Shown: in pieces, positions 38,663-48,019 of the stretch | How the letters are laid out: every line of letters starts with the position of its first letter | Position numbering within the stretch: the first letter of the stretch is position 1 | Assembly: GCA_030849065.1 (NCBI GenBank) | Contig: JASAON010001635.1 | Span: forward strand, 1-64,000 | Source: Jaenimonas drosophilae | Lineage: Eukaryota; Euglenozoa; Kinetoplastea; Trypanosomatida; Trypanosomatidae | DNA: 64,000 nt | Reading direction: 5' to 3' | Program-made: the position numbers and the translations under genes | The notes under the pieces: generated by a model | The model's input: the letters and a program-made list of their open reading frames with translations, nothing else | The model's database searches: none | Told to the model about the DNA's origin: nothing

Positions 38663-40213
38663 ATGCATACCACCACGAACAACAGCAACAACAATCTGTG
38701 CCGTGCAGTGGATGCGTTGGATGCATACGCACGCACTATACACGAGCATGCTGATTCTGACACAATTCCTGGTTGGTGTGAGAGGCTCCATGAGATCATT
38801 GCACGCCGTACATGCCTCAACGCCAACACATCCACGCAACACGTTTACGAGCAGCTCCTTCAATGCCAATCAAGTATCTGCCGAGAGCTGTGCTCGAGCG
38901 CGCCTGGCAGCCTCTCGGTGAGCTCTCCAGCGTGGAGTGAAGTGTATGCGTGGGTATCTCGTCATGTGGAGGAACTCATGCGCGCATTGGCACGCAACAT
39001 CCTTCAACATGGCCGTTCTCCAGCTGTTGCGGATGATCCAGTGAGTACAGCAGCACCATCATCACTATCGTTGCGTGATGATGTTGTTGTGTCAGTGGAG
39101 CAAATCCGTTGCAGCACCACGTGCTTCAGTGGTGTATTTGCATTTGATGGTGCATCGCCGCTTGACCACATCTGTCGTTGCGGCGCGTTGCTGCGCGATG
39201 GTTGGATCGTGGAGATTAGTGGTGAAGCCGGCGGAGGAAAAACACAAGTCTTGCTACAAGCACTTCTGCTGCAAGCAGCACAACAGCATGTGTGTGCTGC
39301 CATTCTGAGTACCTATGCGCGCATGGCGTCAGAGAATCTCATTGATGGATCATCATCATCCGTGTTGCTGATGGAGCATCTCCGTCAGCGCTCATGCTCA
39401 TGTGCGTGTATTCTCATTGCTTCTGAGTCGGTGCCATCGGGACGTTTATTCTCAATCGCAGAAGGTGCACGTGTTCGTGTGATGGAGGCGATGCGCCACA
39501 AAATCTGTACCGACGCACAACTTCGCCCGCGTGTTGTAGATGCGCTGATGGCGGAGGTGGAGGCTGCTTCTTCTGCCCATGAGGTCCTGCGGCATCTTCT
39601 CATCAAGGAGATTGAAACGCTGGAGGAGTTGGCCGCGTTGTTGCGTGGCCCGATGATGCGTGCGGTGGTGGAGCGGAGCACATCTCAGCGCGGCTTGATT
39701 GCCATTGATTCCATCGCCGCAGCAGCTTCACAGACGCTCTTCGCGGCAGAAGATGCGGCAGCGAATGCCACAACAACAACAACATCGTCACAGAGCCCAC
39801 ATCAACGCATGCATCGCTGCCTGCAGGACGTACACGCCCTCTTGCGTGGGTATTCCAGCCGCGTGTGTTTCGTTGTGGCAAATCAGATGCGGCAGCAGGT
39901 GAATATGCGCAACGCCATCGATGCAGATTCATCATCATCATCATCTTCATCCGCTGTATCTTCACGCAAGCGTACGCGAACAACATGGCCAAGTGATGGT
40001 TCCTTGGCGTATACGGCTGTGGCTGCGTTGCGCTCATCGCCATGGGCCTTCACGGCACACGCACACGTGCGTCTTGAAAAGCTGCCAACGTTTGGTGGGG
40101 GAGAAGATGCGAGGGTACGCCGACGTGCGGTGTTGTTGCGTGCGCCGCATGCGCCACCATCGTTTTGCGTCTTCACGATTGGTGCGGATGGCCTCTCCGT
40201 GGAGAGCTCCTGA
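38663..40213 (+). CDS. RAD51/RecA-family ATPase paralogue
   Basis: 516 residues from the ATG at 38663, downstream of the inferred splice site. Residues about 165-200 read LDHICRCGALLRDGWIVEIS then GEAGGGKTQ: the linker and Walker A (G187-K193-T194-Q195) of RAD51-type recombinases, where the Q after T is typical. Walker B is RGLIAIDSIAAA with D349. VCFVVANQMRQQV matches the stretch corresponding to L2/NQ in RAD51 paralogues. Such proteins (XRCC3, RAD51B-D) help RAD51 in homologous recombination; kinetoplastids carry several. The Walker A to B spacing, about 156 residues, is well over the roughly 90 of RAD51, so an insert is present between them. The first 160 residues have no recognisable domain. 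A serine run lies at about 425-435 (ATC/TCA repeat). The assignment to a specific paralogue is open. Confidence 0.8.
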   Translation: MHTTTNNSNNNLCRAVDALDAYARTIHEHADSDTIPGWCERLHEIIARRTCLNANTSTQHVYEQLLQCQSSICRELCSSAPGSLSVSSPAWSEVYAWVSRHVEELMRALARNILQHGRSPAVADDPVSTAAPSSLSLRDDVVVSVEQIRCSTTCFSGVFAFDGASPLDHICRCGALLRDGWIVEISGEAGGGKTQVLLQALLLQAAQQHVCAAILSTYARMASENLIDGSSSSVLLMEHLRQRSCSCACILIASESVPSGRLFSIAEGARVRVMEAMRHKICTDAQLRPRVVDALMAEVEAASSAHEVLRHLLIKEIETLEELAALLRGPMMRAVVERSTSQRGLIAIDSIAAAASQTLFAAEDAAANATTTTTSSQSPHQRMHRCLQDVHALLRGYSSRVCFVVANQMRQQVNMRNAIDADSSSSSSSSAVSSRKRTRTTWPSDGSLAYTAVAALRSSPWAFTAHAHVRLEKLPTFGGGEDARVRRRAVLLRAPHAPPSFCVFTIGADGLSVESS

Positions 40214-40519
40214 TGCGATGGCATCCAAGATCCAATTATGCAGAGCTCACGATGATGATGATGATGAGTTGATGCCGCGCACACAGAAAACAATTCGTTT
40301 GCAGTTACTGTTAGTGATTAGTCTGGCCTGCATCTTCATTCTCTTCATCTACTTCTTCTCTTCTTCGTGTTTTTTTTGTTTCTCCATCATCGCTGCGTGA
40401 AAAGCCGCCGGGCCTCGTTCATTGGCCCTCCCTCACCCCAATAAATACATCAGCCGTACCGGCGCTGTCTTTTTCTTCATCACCGACACCAACAACAACA
40501 ACATTGGCGCGCAACAATC
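40214..40519 (+). other. Intergenic region with T/C-rich tract
   Basis: 306 bases; a T/C-rich stretch at about 40335-40390 is the probable splice signal for the PPR gene. Nothing else is seen. Confidence 0.5.
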
Positions 40520-42244
40520 ATGCTGAGCCAAAATGTTGCGAGGGCCACCGTGCCATCCTACTACATGATTCGTACCAACCTTCCTCATCGCAAGGCACAG
40601 AATCAGTGGGAGGGTGTGCTCTACTTCAGTGGCATCACCAAGCGGCAACAACATCTCATCCTGATGCAGCGCAAGCGTGTTGGCCAGGATCATATCCGCG
40701 CCTTTTCCAGCCGCTTAGAGCATCTCCACGGAAGGTTGGCAGCTCATCAACGTACTTCTTCGCTATCATCAACTTCATCCCACACGCAGACCCTTCAATT
40801 GGCATGTGCGTTGGCACAATGTGGTATGCACGCGGAGGCATCCAACTGCATGCAGGAGATCATACACGGCCAACGTCATGTGCGGGTTGAAGAGTACGTC
40901 AGCTACCTAGACGCCATGACGGCTGAGCAGCTGCATGAGCGTATTCTCTTCACAGACGCCGGTGGTGATCCAACATTAACGTACAAATTTATGGGCTCCT
41001 CGAGCGGTGATGAACGTGCCGCGGAGGCCTACCGCATCTTTGATGTTGCCATGAATGCCCTGGAAGTGGAGATGGCGGAGGCCAAGACGAACCCAACATG
41101 TGCGAGCGGCACCGCCGCTGCCTCTCTCCTCGTGAATGCGTTGATGCGCGTTTTGCTAACCTGCGGCTATGCGCATGTGAAGGCCATCGCGCACTCCGTC
41201 TACGACACGATGGGCCATCGTGGCATTGCGCCAACCATCACCACGTATGAGCTGGTGATGAAGGCCTTGGCCTTGATGGGTGATTTGGAGAGTGCGGAGG
41301 GCATCATGAGCTTCTTGCAACAACATCATGCCGAGCACATTAGTGTAGAGGCCTACAACGCCCTCTTGATGGGCCATCGTGAGAGCAAATCTTTTGACCG
41401 CTGCGATGTCTTGTGGCAGGAGCTCGTGGACCGACGATGGCCACGCGCCAACCCGCTCTCTGCGGAGCTCTATCTCCGCAGCATCATTGATCATTCCTAC
41501 ACCCCAATGAGTGCGCCGATGCAGCGCTTTGGCAACATCAACATTGCTGAGCAAAAGAAGATCCCCATGATTCTGGCACAGCTCGATGATCTTGGCATCC
41601 CACGTACACACCTCTCACGCTCCTTGTTGGATGAGGTGGAGAGCGCGTTGCGCCGCTTCAGCATTCATCGCAGCCGCTTCTACGAATGGGGGCGTGCCGT
41701 GAAGCAGTTTGATTTCGTTGAGTTCCGTCGTCGTCAGGGTTGGATGTACGACGTGGATCTCATGAAGAACACAACAAAATCATTGCCACCGATGCGCGAT
41801 CCAACCCAGCCGGATGCCACACAAGCGGCGATTGCGACGGCAGAGGTGCCAGAGTTCTTCAGTGAGCGCCAACGGTGGGAGCGTCCGGCGCTTGGCCATG
41901 TGCTTTTTGTCTCAGAACAGAAGGAGCGCACCGATGATGTACGTGCGGGTGACATATACTATGATGAGAACCGCAGCATCCACGAACGTAGCCCCACGTG
42001 GATGAATGAGGTGCCTGAAACACGCTACGATCAGCTCTACGGTATTAGCAACCCGGATATCTCCAAGGTTGGCATCCGCCAACATTTGGATGTGGAGTAC
42101 GCGAATCGTGGTGAGGTGCTGGAGCGTGATGCGGCACTGATGAAGCGCTCGCTCACCCACGGCCGTCGTCTGCGCCACCGCATCGATAATGCAACAAGCC
42201 ATCGCAATGAGGGCTCCTTGAGCAAGAAGAAGATGAAGGAGTAA
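40520..42244 (+). CDS. PPR-like, probably mitochondrial RNA-associated protein
   Basis: 574 residues from the ATG at 40520. The N-terminus (MLSQNVARATVPSYYMIRTN) is basic, hydroxylated and free of acidic residues, as in mitochondrial presequences. Residues about 240-320 contain at least two pentatricopeptide-like units (TTYELVMKALALMGDLESAE and SVEAYNALLMGHRESKSFDR), each about 35 residues with the paired-helix pattern. PPR proteins bind RNA in organelles; in kinetoplastids many are mitoribosomal or act in editing and RNA stability. The C-terminal third is not PPR: it is rich in charged and aromatic residues (RFYEWGRAVKQFDFVEFRRR) and ends in a lysine tail, as is common for mitoribosomal proteins. 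A mitoribosomal subunit is a reasonable inference. Confidence 0.75.
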   Translation: MLSQNVARATVPSYYMIRTNLPHRKAQNQWEGVLYFSGITKRQQHLILMQRKRVGQDHIRAFSSRLEHLHGRLAAHQRTSSLSSTSSHTQTLQLACALAQCGMHAEASNCMQEIIHGQRHVRVEEYVSYLDAMTAEQLHERILFTDAGGDPTLTYKFMGSSSGDERAAEAYRIFDVAMNALEVEMAEAKTNPTCASGTAAASLLVNALMRVLLTCGYAHVKAIAHSVYDTMGHRGIAPTITTYELVMKALALMGDLESAEGIMSFLQQHHAEHISVEAYNALLMGHRESKSFDRCDVLWQELVDRRWPRANPLSAELYLRSIIDHSYTPMSAPMQRFGNINIAEQKKIPMILAQLDDLGIPRTHLSRSLLDEVESALRRFSIHRSRFYEWGRAVKQFDFVEFRRRQGWMYDVDLMKNTTKSLPPMRDPTQPDATQAAIATAEVPEFFSERQRWERPALGHVLFVSEQKERTDDVRAGDIYYDENRSIHERSPTWMNEVPETRYDQLYGISNPDISKVGIRQHLDVEYANRGEVLERDAALMKRSLTHGRRLRHRIDNATSHRNEGSLSKKKMKE

Positions 42245-42661
42245 GTGACGCACACACACGCACACACGCGCTTTTTGGTGGTGCCAGTGTTGGATGAGCT
42301 GAGGTCTAGGAATTGTTTATGGGGCAGATGGCCTCCATAACCACACACAACAACACTAACAACAACAACAACAACAACAAGTGTATTATTCCGGTGAGAT
42401 GCCCCAACTAGATGAACCACCATCACTCTCACCTTGCCACACACACATTTCTCATGCATTCATCTTCTTCATCCCTGACAGAATCCATCGCACAACCTGC
42501 TGACGGTAACTAAGTTAAGCCTTTATTTTTTTTTTATACACCACGCACAACCAAACACCTTGGCAGAAGCACCCCACCTCTCTCTTTCTCTCTCCCGCTG
42601 ACGAACACATACACACGCACACAAGACGGTCGTAACCACACCCCACTCTTCACTAGCAAAC
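42245..42661 (+). other. Intergenic region
   Basis: 417 bases with a CAA repeat at about 42352-42380, a T-run of about 9 at 42527-42535, and a CTCT-rich tract at 42576-42598 that is the likely splice tract for the CCCH gene. Confidence 0.5.
42576..42625 (+). promoter_or_regulatory. Probable trans-splice acceptor
   Basis: A CCTCTCTCTTTCTCTCTCCC tract followed by the first AG at 42624-42625. An alternative AG at 42655-42656 is just before the ATG at 42662. Confidence 0.45.
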
Positions 42662-43969
42662 ATGGCAAAGGGAAATAAACGTGCCAAACGCGTTGATGTA
42701 ACTAAGATTCTTCTTCAACCAACGAGTGTGGCTGACTACATTTATGTGCAGGTTTCGGCTAGTCGGACCATCCAGGCCGCGGAGGAGGAGATGAGCCCAA
42801 CCAAAGGTAGTGAGGCCGCCTTCGCGCTGCGTCGTGAGGGCAAGCTGGATTCCTCGAGCATGAAGTTGTGCAACAACTGGCGGCAAGGTTTGTGCCACAA
42901 CCAATCTGCATGTTCCTACGCGCACTTAATGAGCTTCTTTGATGTGGGAGAGTCTAGCCCAACGTCTGGCATCTCTGCTACCACAACCAACAACAACGTG
43001 GTGCAGGTTCCCCAGCCACAACGTGCTACACCCACACGTGATGTTAGTCATGTAAGTTCCGCTCACCACTCTAGCACCGCATCCATGGAGAGCCAAGCGG
43101 CTACCTCCCCAACGGGCCATTCGTGGCTCGCCAAGCTGGCCTCGTCTGGCCGCGATGCGGAGATGAAGCCGCGGCCGCCAAGCTGGCCGGCGCAGGCGCC
43201 GTGGGGCCGTATAGAAATGGAGGATACCACCACACCTAGTGATGGCAGAGATGCATCATCTCAACAACAACAACAACAACAACCTAGCAATCACGCTCTA
43301 GCCGGATGTGAGGTGCCGATGGAGGCGGGGCTCACTGCCTCGTTAGTATCCTCCACGGGCACACCTCCATCATTGAAACCTCCGCAGAATCCCTGGGGCC
43401 TCTCATCATCTTCGCCACCGCCATCTGCCGCTGAAGAGGCCGCTGCTGCACCACGTTGGTGCTGGGGCGTACGCGGCGGGAACCACGACGAGATGGGCCT
43501 CCACGCCACCGAAGATCCGCTGCGCTGGCTGACACAACAAGGGCGCGATGTACTACCAACGCCACCGCCCTCGCACGGCATCACCGCCAACGTGAAGAAA
43601 CATCTTTTGCGCCAGCTCGTCGGCGATGAGGAGGAGCTGCCCGAGGAGGATGAGGTGGTGGCACATGTGCCAGGCTACGCACACCACAACCCATCTTATC
43701 CAATCCAGCGTCTTGGCTTAGGCTGCGGGGCGTTGGCTGGTACAACGGAGCTCCTCCACGCCCTCTCTGGCCAACCAGCGGCGGGCGGAGAGGCAGCGCC
43801 AGCATCTCGCGATGGTATGCGTGAGGTCTTTGGTAGTGGCAAGGCGCCAACAGCGAACGCATCCTTGTTGCGGGAGCTCACAATGGAGCCACGCGATGGC
43901 ACCGCATCTGCTGCCCCGCCATCGAGTATGAGCCAACTTATGTCTTTGCTAACGGGAGGGAAGGAGTAG
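42662..43969 (+). CDS. CCCH-type zinc finger protein (ZC3H family)
   Basis: 435 residues from the ATG at 42662. A single CCCH finger lies near the N-terminus: C70-x7-C78-x5-C84-x3-H88 (CNNWRQGLCHNQSACSYAH). The C-x7-C-x5-C-x3-H spacing is one of the standard forms in kinetoplastid ZC3H proteins, which control mRNA stability and translation in the cytoplasm. Ahead of the finger is a short conserved-looking block (DVTKILLQPTSVADYIYVQV). The rest is disordered and serine/proline-rich with a glutamine run (CAA repeat near 43261-43283). Several tryptophan-containing short motifs (NPWGLSS, APWGRIE, RWCWGVRGG) recur and may be interaction motifs. No second RNA-binding domain is visible. Confidence 0.85.
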   Translation: MAKGNKRAKRVDVTKILLQPTSVADYIYVQVSASRTIQAAEEEMSPTKGSEAAFALRREGKLDSSSMKLCNNWRQGLCHNQSACSYAHLMSFFDVGESSPTSGISATTTNNNVVQVPQPQRATPTRDVSHVSSAHHSSTASMESQAATSPTGHSWLAKLASSGRDAEMKPRPPSWPAQAPWGRIEMEDTTTPSDGRDASSQQQQQQQPSNHALAGCEVPMEAGLTASLVSSTGTPPSLKPPQNPWGLSSSSPPPSAAEEAAAAPRWCWGVRGGNHDEMGLHATEDPLRWLTQQGRDVLPTPPPSHGITANVKKHLLRQLVGDEEELPEEDEVVAHVPGYAHHNPSYPIQRLGLGCGALAGTTELLHALSGQPAAGGEAAPASRDGMREVFGSGKAPTANASLLRELTMEPRDGTASAAPPSSMSQLMSLLTGGKE

Positions 43970-44954
43970 TGCTTCACATGCATCAACATTAGAAGAACAT
44001 GATGATGTGTGTTTGTGTGCGGAGGGAATTCATCATCATCATCATCATTCCGCTGCCATTGGCGATTGGGCATATCGGCAACTATAACATGGGCAAGAAT
44101 ATGCAGAAGAGCTGACGTGCTCGGATGATGATGATGATGCGTGAGTAAGATTTAGTGTGCTGCTCCTCTACATGGCCCACTATGTCTTGCTTTGCGTCAT
44201 GCTGTTGTGTTTCAATATCTTCTTCTTTTGTTGCTGTTGTGCTTCAGACCATGAAGATGATGCTGTTGTGCGTTGCATGACTACGGCTACGCTGGGATGA
44301 TACCGTGAGCTACTTCTCGCGACATCATTCATGTGTTTGCCCACACGCATCTTCTCCTCTCTTTGCGCCTGCGCCATCTTCTTAGCTCCTGTATGCGAGC
44401 GTACGCTGCTCCGATGACTCTCTCTGTGAGGATGATGATGATGTGAGATAGACTGAGAGAGTTGGTGTGTGCGTGGATGATGATGTGCGGTTTCGGTCGC
44501 AGGATTATTGGATGAATGTGCCAAGATGGTGGAGGTATTCAGGGTGGCATGTAATGTGGATGAGATGTGATGGAGGCCGTGTTTCCTGCATCGGAGGATC
44601 TCAAATTCTTTTTTGTTTATATATATATATCTTTGCCCATTAGCCAGCCATTCACGTCGAGGAAACGGCTGGGCAAGACAAGGTTGGCAGGATCATGAAA
44701 CCGAAGAATACGTTTATTTTTGCGATTGCAGATGAGTCAGCTGGATCATCACATATCTCCCATCTTCATGAGTACAATTGTGTAGCCATGCACGTCTTCC
44801 TCTCTCTTCTTCTACGTCTTCAGCCACACGTGCAATTGGTGAGATCTGCAACGCACTGAAACCCGTCATTGTGTTTGCTCTCCCAACGCTACGGACATAA
44901 CTTTTGTGTTGCGGGTTCATCATCTCAGCACCTTCATAGAATCTATTGCACGTG
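43970..44954 (+). other. 1.0-kb intergenic region with simple repeats
   Basis: Holds CAT/ATG repeats near 44030-44048, 44124-44138 and 44430-44442, and a TA repeat at about 44617-44631. No gene or recognisable RNA is seen on either strand; minus-strand open frames are composition artefacts. Confidence 0.45.
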
Positions 44955-46808
44955 ATGCTTCGCTTCGTTCTCAATCGATGCGTGGAGGATGGCGATGAAG
45001 GATCTTTTCCGACTCTGGGCCGGCTAACGGATCTTCTGAGCAATGATGATGATGTTGTTGGCACGTCTCCCGCCGATGAGAACATCGCGAACAACAACAC
45101 CAACAACAACAACAGCTCCACTGAGGCACTGCCACAGGTTCCATCAGCATCTACCGAGGAGAAGGCCGTAGATACAGCCAAGAAGAAGGCCGCAACATCT
45201 TCATCCATGTTGGCCTTCATGCTGGAGCACTGCCTCGATGCGGATGAAGAAGCTCGCATTGTGTTTCCTTCCCTCATGCGCCTGGAGAGGATGATGCAGG
45301 ATGATGAATTATCTCATCTGCCTCCACCCCCACCTCCCCCACAAACAAATGCGCCAACAACAACAACAACAACCACTACACAATCTCTTTCTACGGAAGA
45401 GGCTCCCATGGCAGTGGCGGTTCCTACCCTTGTATCGGCCTCCATGCCCCCCATGGCAGCACCACGTGAAAGCAAGATGGAGGAGAACATCCTCACACAA
45501 CATGATGCGCAGCAAACAGCCGCATCCATGTTGGAGGTGCCACCTCCGCCACCTCATGGGGATGTTAGTGCATCAACGCGTTTATCCTCCAAGTCATCTC
45601 CACAGCACAGCAGTCGCGGACAACTCACCACTGGGGATTTGGTGGCGCAAACGTGCGGAGGCGTACGGCCAACGGGCTGCGCCACCCTCGGACAACTGGC
45701 GTTGATGCCCGCATCGAACCCACTCATGCCAGCAGAAGAGGCTGAGGTGCTGGAGGAGCCAACAACAACAACATCGTCAGAGGCAGCGGCCAAGGTTCAT
45801 CTCCAACTTCTCCCGAGTGTGGTGGATGGCGAGACGAGTGATAGCGCCGAAGAAGATGCAGTTGAGCAGTTGTACCGCCATCATCCGACAGAGCCGCCCT
45901 ACGAGGAAGGTGCCTCACGGAGCTCCATTTACACCGCCAGCGATTTTAGCTCTGCTCTCCCGCGCAGCTGCGCATCCTCAACCACACAAGCTCCCGCACA
46001 AACACCTCCCTCAACAAAAGTACGCGCTGCTGCTGCCGTTGCACGAAGCAGGAGCACCACCAACAACAAGAAGGATAGGCCACCTGTGGCTCAGAAGCAG
46101 CAGCAACAACAACAACAGCCAACAGGATCATGGTTGGTTGGTGGTGCTCCTCCACGAACAACCGCCGCTGCCGCCCTGTCGCGTCGTGGCCGCACCGTGC
46201 GCGAGGAGGTGCATCGCGCCACATGTCTGCGCGCCCTGGACCTTGCCAACACCTACAAGGTGCCACTTTCACGTAAGTTTGTTGGTGCTGGGCGCAACGG
46301 GGTGGACCGCCCAAACTACGCCGATCGCTTTCATCAACGTTTGTACGAGCGTGAGGTGGTGGAGGAGGAGTCAGCGGCACACACACACAACGGCGTGGAG
46401 GAACCCGCACGACGGCGCAGCGTAGATCCCCTTACACGCTATTATGGCCGCACCATTTTGGAGTTTAATCTCGCAGAGTACGAACGCGGTGTGCGTCGAG
46501 CACGCGGACGATGCCCGCCCTCGGTGGTGGGCCATGACGCACAGACCATCTCACCCGAGCACATGACGAATGGGAATGGTTCGCAGACATCAGCGGAGCC
46601 GCTCATGAGTGTTCGCGATCATGCGCATCCGCATCCATCGAGATCAACATCGACGCCGCGGCCGCACCCGCACGGGAAAGGCCGCTCGCGCAGCCCACGC
46701 CAACGTGGCGGCAATCGTCGCGCAGATGCATCGCTGGAGCGGATGATGGTGGTGGGGCATAATATGGGGCCCACCTCACTCTATCCACGACGGGCAATCC
46801 CTCACTAA
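44955..46808 (+). CDS. Hypothetical protein with a duplicated N-terminal motif
   Basis: 617 residues from the ATG at 44955; the longer frame begins at a TTG three codons upstream. The N-terminus contains two related segments of about 32 residues: 1-32 (MLRFVLNRCVEDGDEG, SFPTLGRLTDLLSND) and 85-118 (MLAFMLEHCLDADEEA, VFPSLMRLERMMQDD). They share M-L-x-F-x-L-x-x-C, then F-P-S/T-L-x-R-L, then D-D. Proline/threonine/glutamine low complexity follows. A second ordered block lies at about 415-480 (REEVHRATCLRALDLANTYK, NYADRFHQRLYEREVVEE), then YYGRTILEFNLAEYERGVRR. The basic C-terminus has arginine/serine and histidine/proline repeats. I do not recognise either block. The duplicated motif could be a short helical docking module. 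Confidence 0.7.
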   Translation: MLRFVLNRCVEDGDEGSFPTLGRLTDLLSNDDDVVGTSPADENIANNNTNNNNSSTEALPQVPSASTEEKAVDTAKKKAATSSSMLAFMLEHCLDADEEARIVFPSLMRLERMMQDDELSHLPPPPPPPQTNAPTTTTTTTTQSLSTEEAPMAVAVPTLVSASMPPMAAPRESKMEENILTQHDAQQTAASMLEVPPPPPHGDVSASTRLSSKSSPQHSSRGQLTTGDLVAQTCGGVRPTGCATLGQLALMPASNPLMPAEEAEVLEEPTTTTSSEAAAKVHLQLLPSVVDGETSDSAEEDAVEQLYRHHPTEPPYEEGASRSSIYTASDFSSALPRSCASSTTQAPAQTPPSTKVRAAAAVARSRSTTNNKKDRPPVAQKQQQQQQQPTGSWLVGGAPPRTTAAAALSRRGRTVREEVHRATCLRALDLANTYKVPLSRKFVGAGRNGVDRPNYADRFHQRLYEREVVEEESAAHTHNGVEEPARRRSVDPLTRYYGRTILEFNLAEYERGVRRARGRCPPSVVGHDAQTISPEHMTNGNGSQTSAEPLMSVRDHAHPHPSRSTSTPRPHPHGKGRSRSPRQRGGNRRADASLERMMVVGHNMGPTSLYPRRAIPH

Positions 46809-47273
46809 ACGAACAAAAATTATAATATAATGAGCACTCAGATGATGATGATGTTGTTGTTGTATTTATCGTTTCATCATCATCATGGTGTGGAGTGCTG
46901 CATCCTCATCATCATTCACGCACATCCTCTCGTGTGTGCGCATGCGCTGAATGGATGGAATTAGGATATATCGGATTCATAGAATACCAACACGTTTTTT
47001 CTTCTTCTTCTTCATCGCTCCTCGACAGGATGCATCGTGAGGGGTTGTAGAGACCCCAACCACCAAACTTGTGCGTGTATGAGCGCCACGTTCATCCTAC
47101 GCCATCAACACGCCGCACTTGCATTGTGGTATGTGTGCCATCCTTCTTCCCCTTTCATCCATCTGCAGCTTTACACAGCCATACATCAAGACGTGTTGTG
47201 CTGTGTGATTTAGCATCATCATCATCAACCTCCACATACACGCGTTGGCATACTTTTGTTGTTTGTGGCAATC
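46809..47273 (+). other. Intergenic region
   Basis: 465 bases with ATG/TTG repeats (46839-46864), CAT repeats, a T/C tract at 46996-47014, and another at 47139-47160. No gene or structured RNA is recognised. Confidence 0.45.
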
Positions 47274-47774
47274 ATGATGATGGAAAACTACGTGGATGGC
47301 GATCTCGGCCCCGCCTACAACGCCGCCATGCCACTTACACTCACCGTTGTATCTCAGCTTCTTCATGCACGTGAGGCGGAAGAGCATGATGCCGCCAACC
47401 ACAAACAACCATTTGCGTATGGCGAATGCCGCGAGGCCGTGAATCTGCTCGTGGATCCATGCGCGAGTGAGATCACTGTTGCCACACTTCGCCGGATGCG
47501 TCTGCGTCTCAAGACGGAGGTCAACGCCATGAACGCACATCTCGCCAATTTCGTGTTTGATGATGAAGGCAACGCACGTCCAGCGGAGCCGGAGGAGGTG
47601 CAGGCGCAGGATCATGGCCCACGTCAGGCACGTTTGCACCCTTTTGAGGTTGTTGCGGTGGGAACGTTGATGCCAAAGTCGGTGGATGAGGCGGTGCAGC
47701 TGATTCCGTCGCTCGCACGATATGAGGAGGATGAGCTCCAACAGGTTGTTGATCTCCTCGAACGGGATCAGTAA
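47274..47774 (+). CDS. RPB4: RNA polymerase II subunit RPB4
   Basis: 166 residues from the first of three consecutive ATG codons (47274, 47277, 47280); the longer frame starts at a TTG. The C-terminal 120 residues match the RPB4/HRDC-like fold. A helix (TVATLRRMRLRLKTEVNAMN) is followed by HPFEVVAVGTLMPKSVDEAV and LIPSLARYEEDELQQVVDLL, corresponding to the FE-x-A-x-L-x-x-L...E-A-x-x-L-I-P-S-L...D-E-L-Q stretch that distinguishes RPB4 from the Pol III homologue RPC17. RPB4 pairs with RPB7 to form the stalk of RNA polymerase II in the nucleus, which binds nascent RNA and initiation factors. The size is close to typical RPB4 (human about 142). An acidic/glutamate-rich linker at about 95-110 is slightly extended. 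Confidence 0.85.
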   Translation: MMMENYVDGDLGPAYNAAMPLTLTVVSQLLHAREAEEHDAANHKQPFAYGECREAVNLLVDPCASEITVATLRRMRLRLKTEVNAMNAHLANFVFDDEGNARPAEPEEVQAQDHGPRQARLHPFEVVAVGTLMPKSVDEAVQLIPSLARYEEDELQQVVDLLERDQ

Positions 47775-47966
47775 GAACAACATGCATGACGTGGATGAAA
47801 ATGCTAAAACACAACAAGTACAACAACAACAACAACACAGAAATACACTAATATTCATATTCCTTTGTGGGTGTGTGGGCATACAAACATCTTCTTCTTC
47901 ATCTTGTTTACGTTAGTCTTTGGTGTGTTGTTCTCACTGGAACAACCATTCTTGTTGTAGTTTCAC

Positions 47967-47996
47967 TAGTTGTTGTTGTTGTTGTTGTTGTTGTGG
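47967..47996 (+). repeat. TTG repeat in the predicted SF3B4 leader
   Basis: About nine TTG units beginning immediately after AG 47968-47969. No AG occurs between the repeat and the ATG at 48020, so the repeat should stay in the mature leader if either upstream AG (47959-47960 or 47968-47969) is used. Confidence 0.85.
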
Positions 47997-48019
47997 TACA
48001 TCAACGATACACACAAAAC

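Noticed and set aside
44637..44690. Possible hairpin around GCCAGCC and GGCTGGGC
   Set aside because: Arms match only for a few bases and no known RNA or terminator is expected there.
47867..48019. Hydrophobic N-terminal extension (poly-valine) of SF3B4
   Set aside because: It is the TTG repeat read in another phase, upstream of the ATG at 48020; SF3B4 homologues have no such segment.
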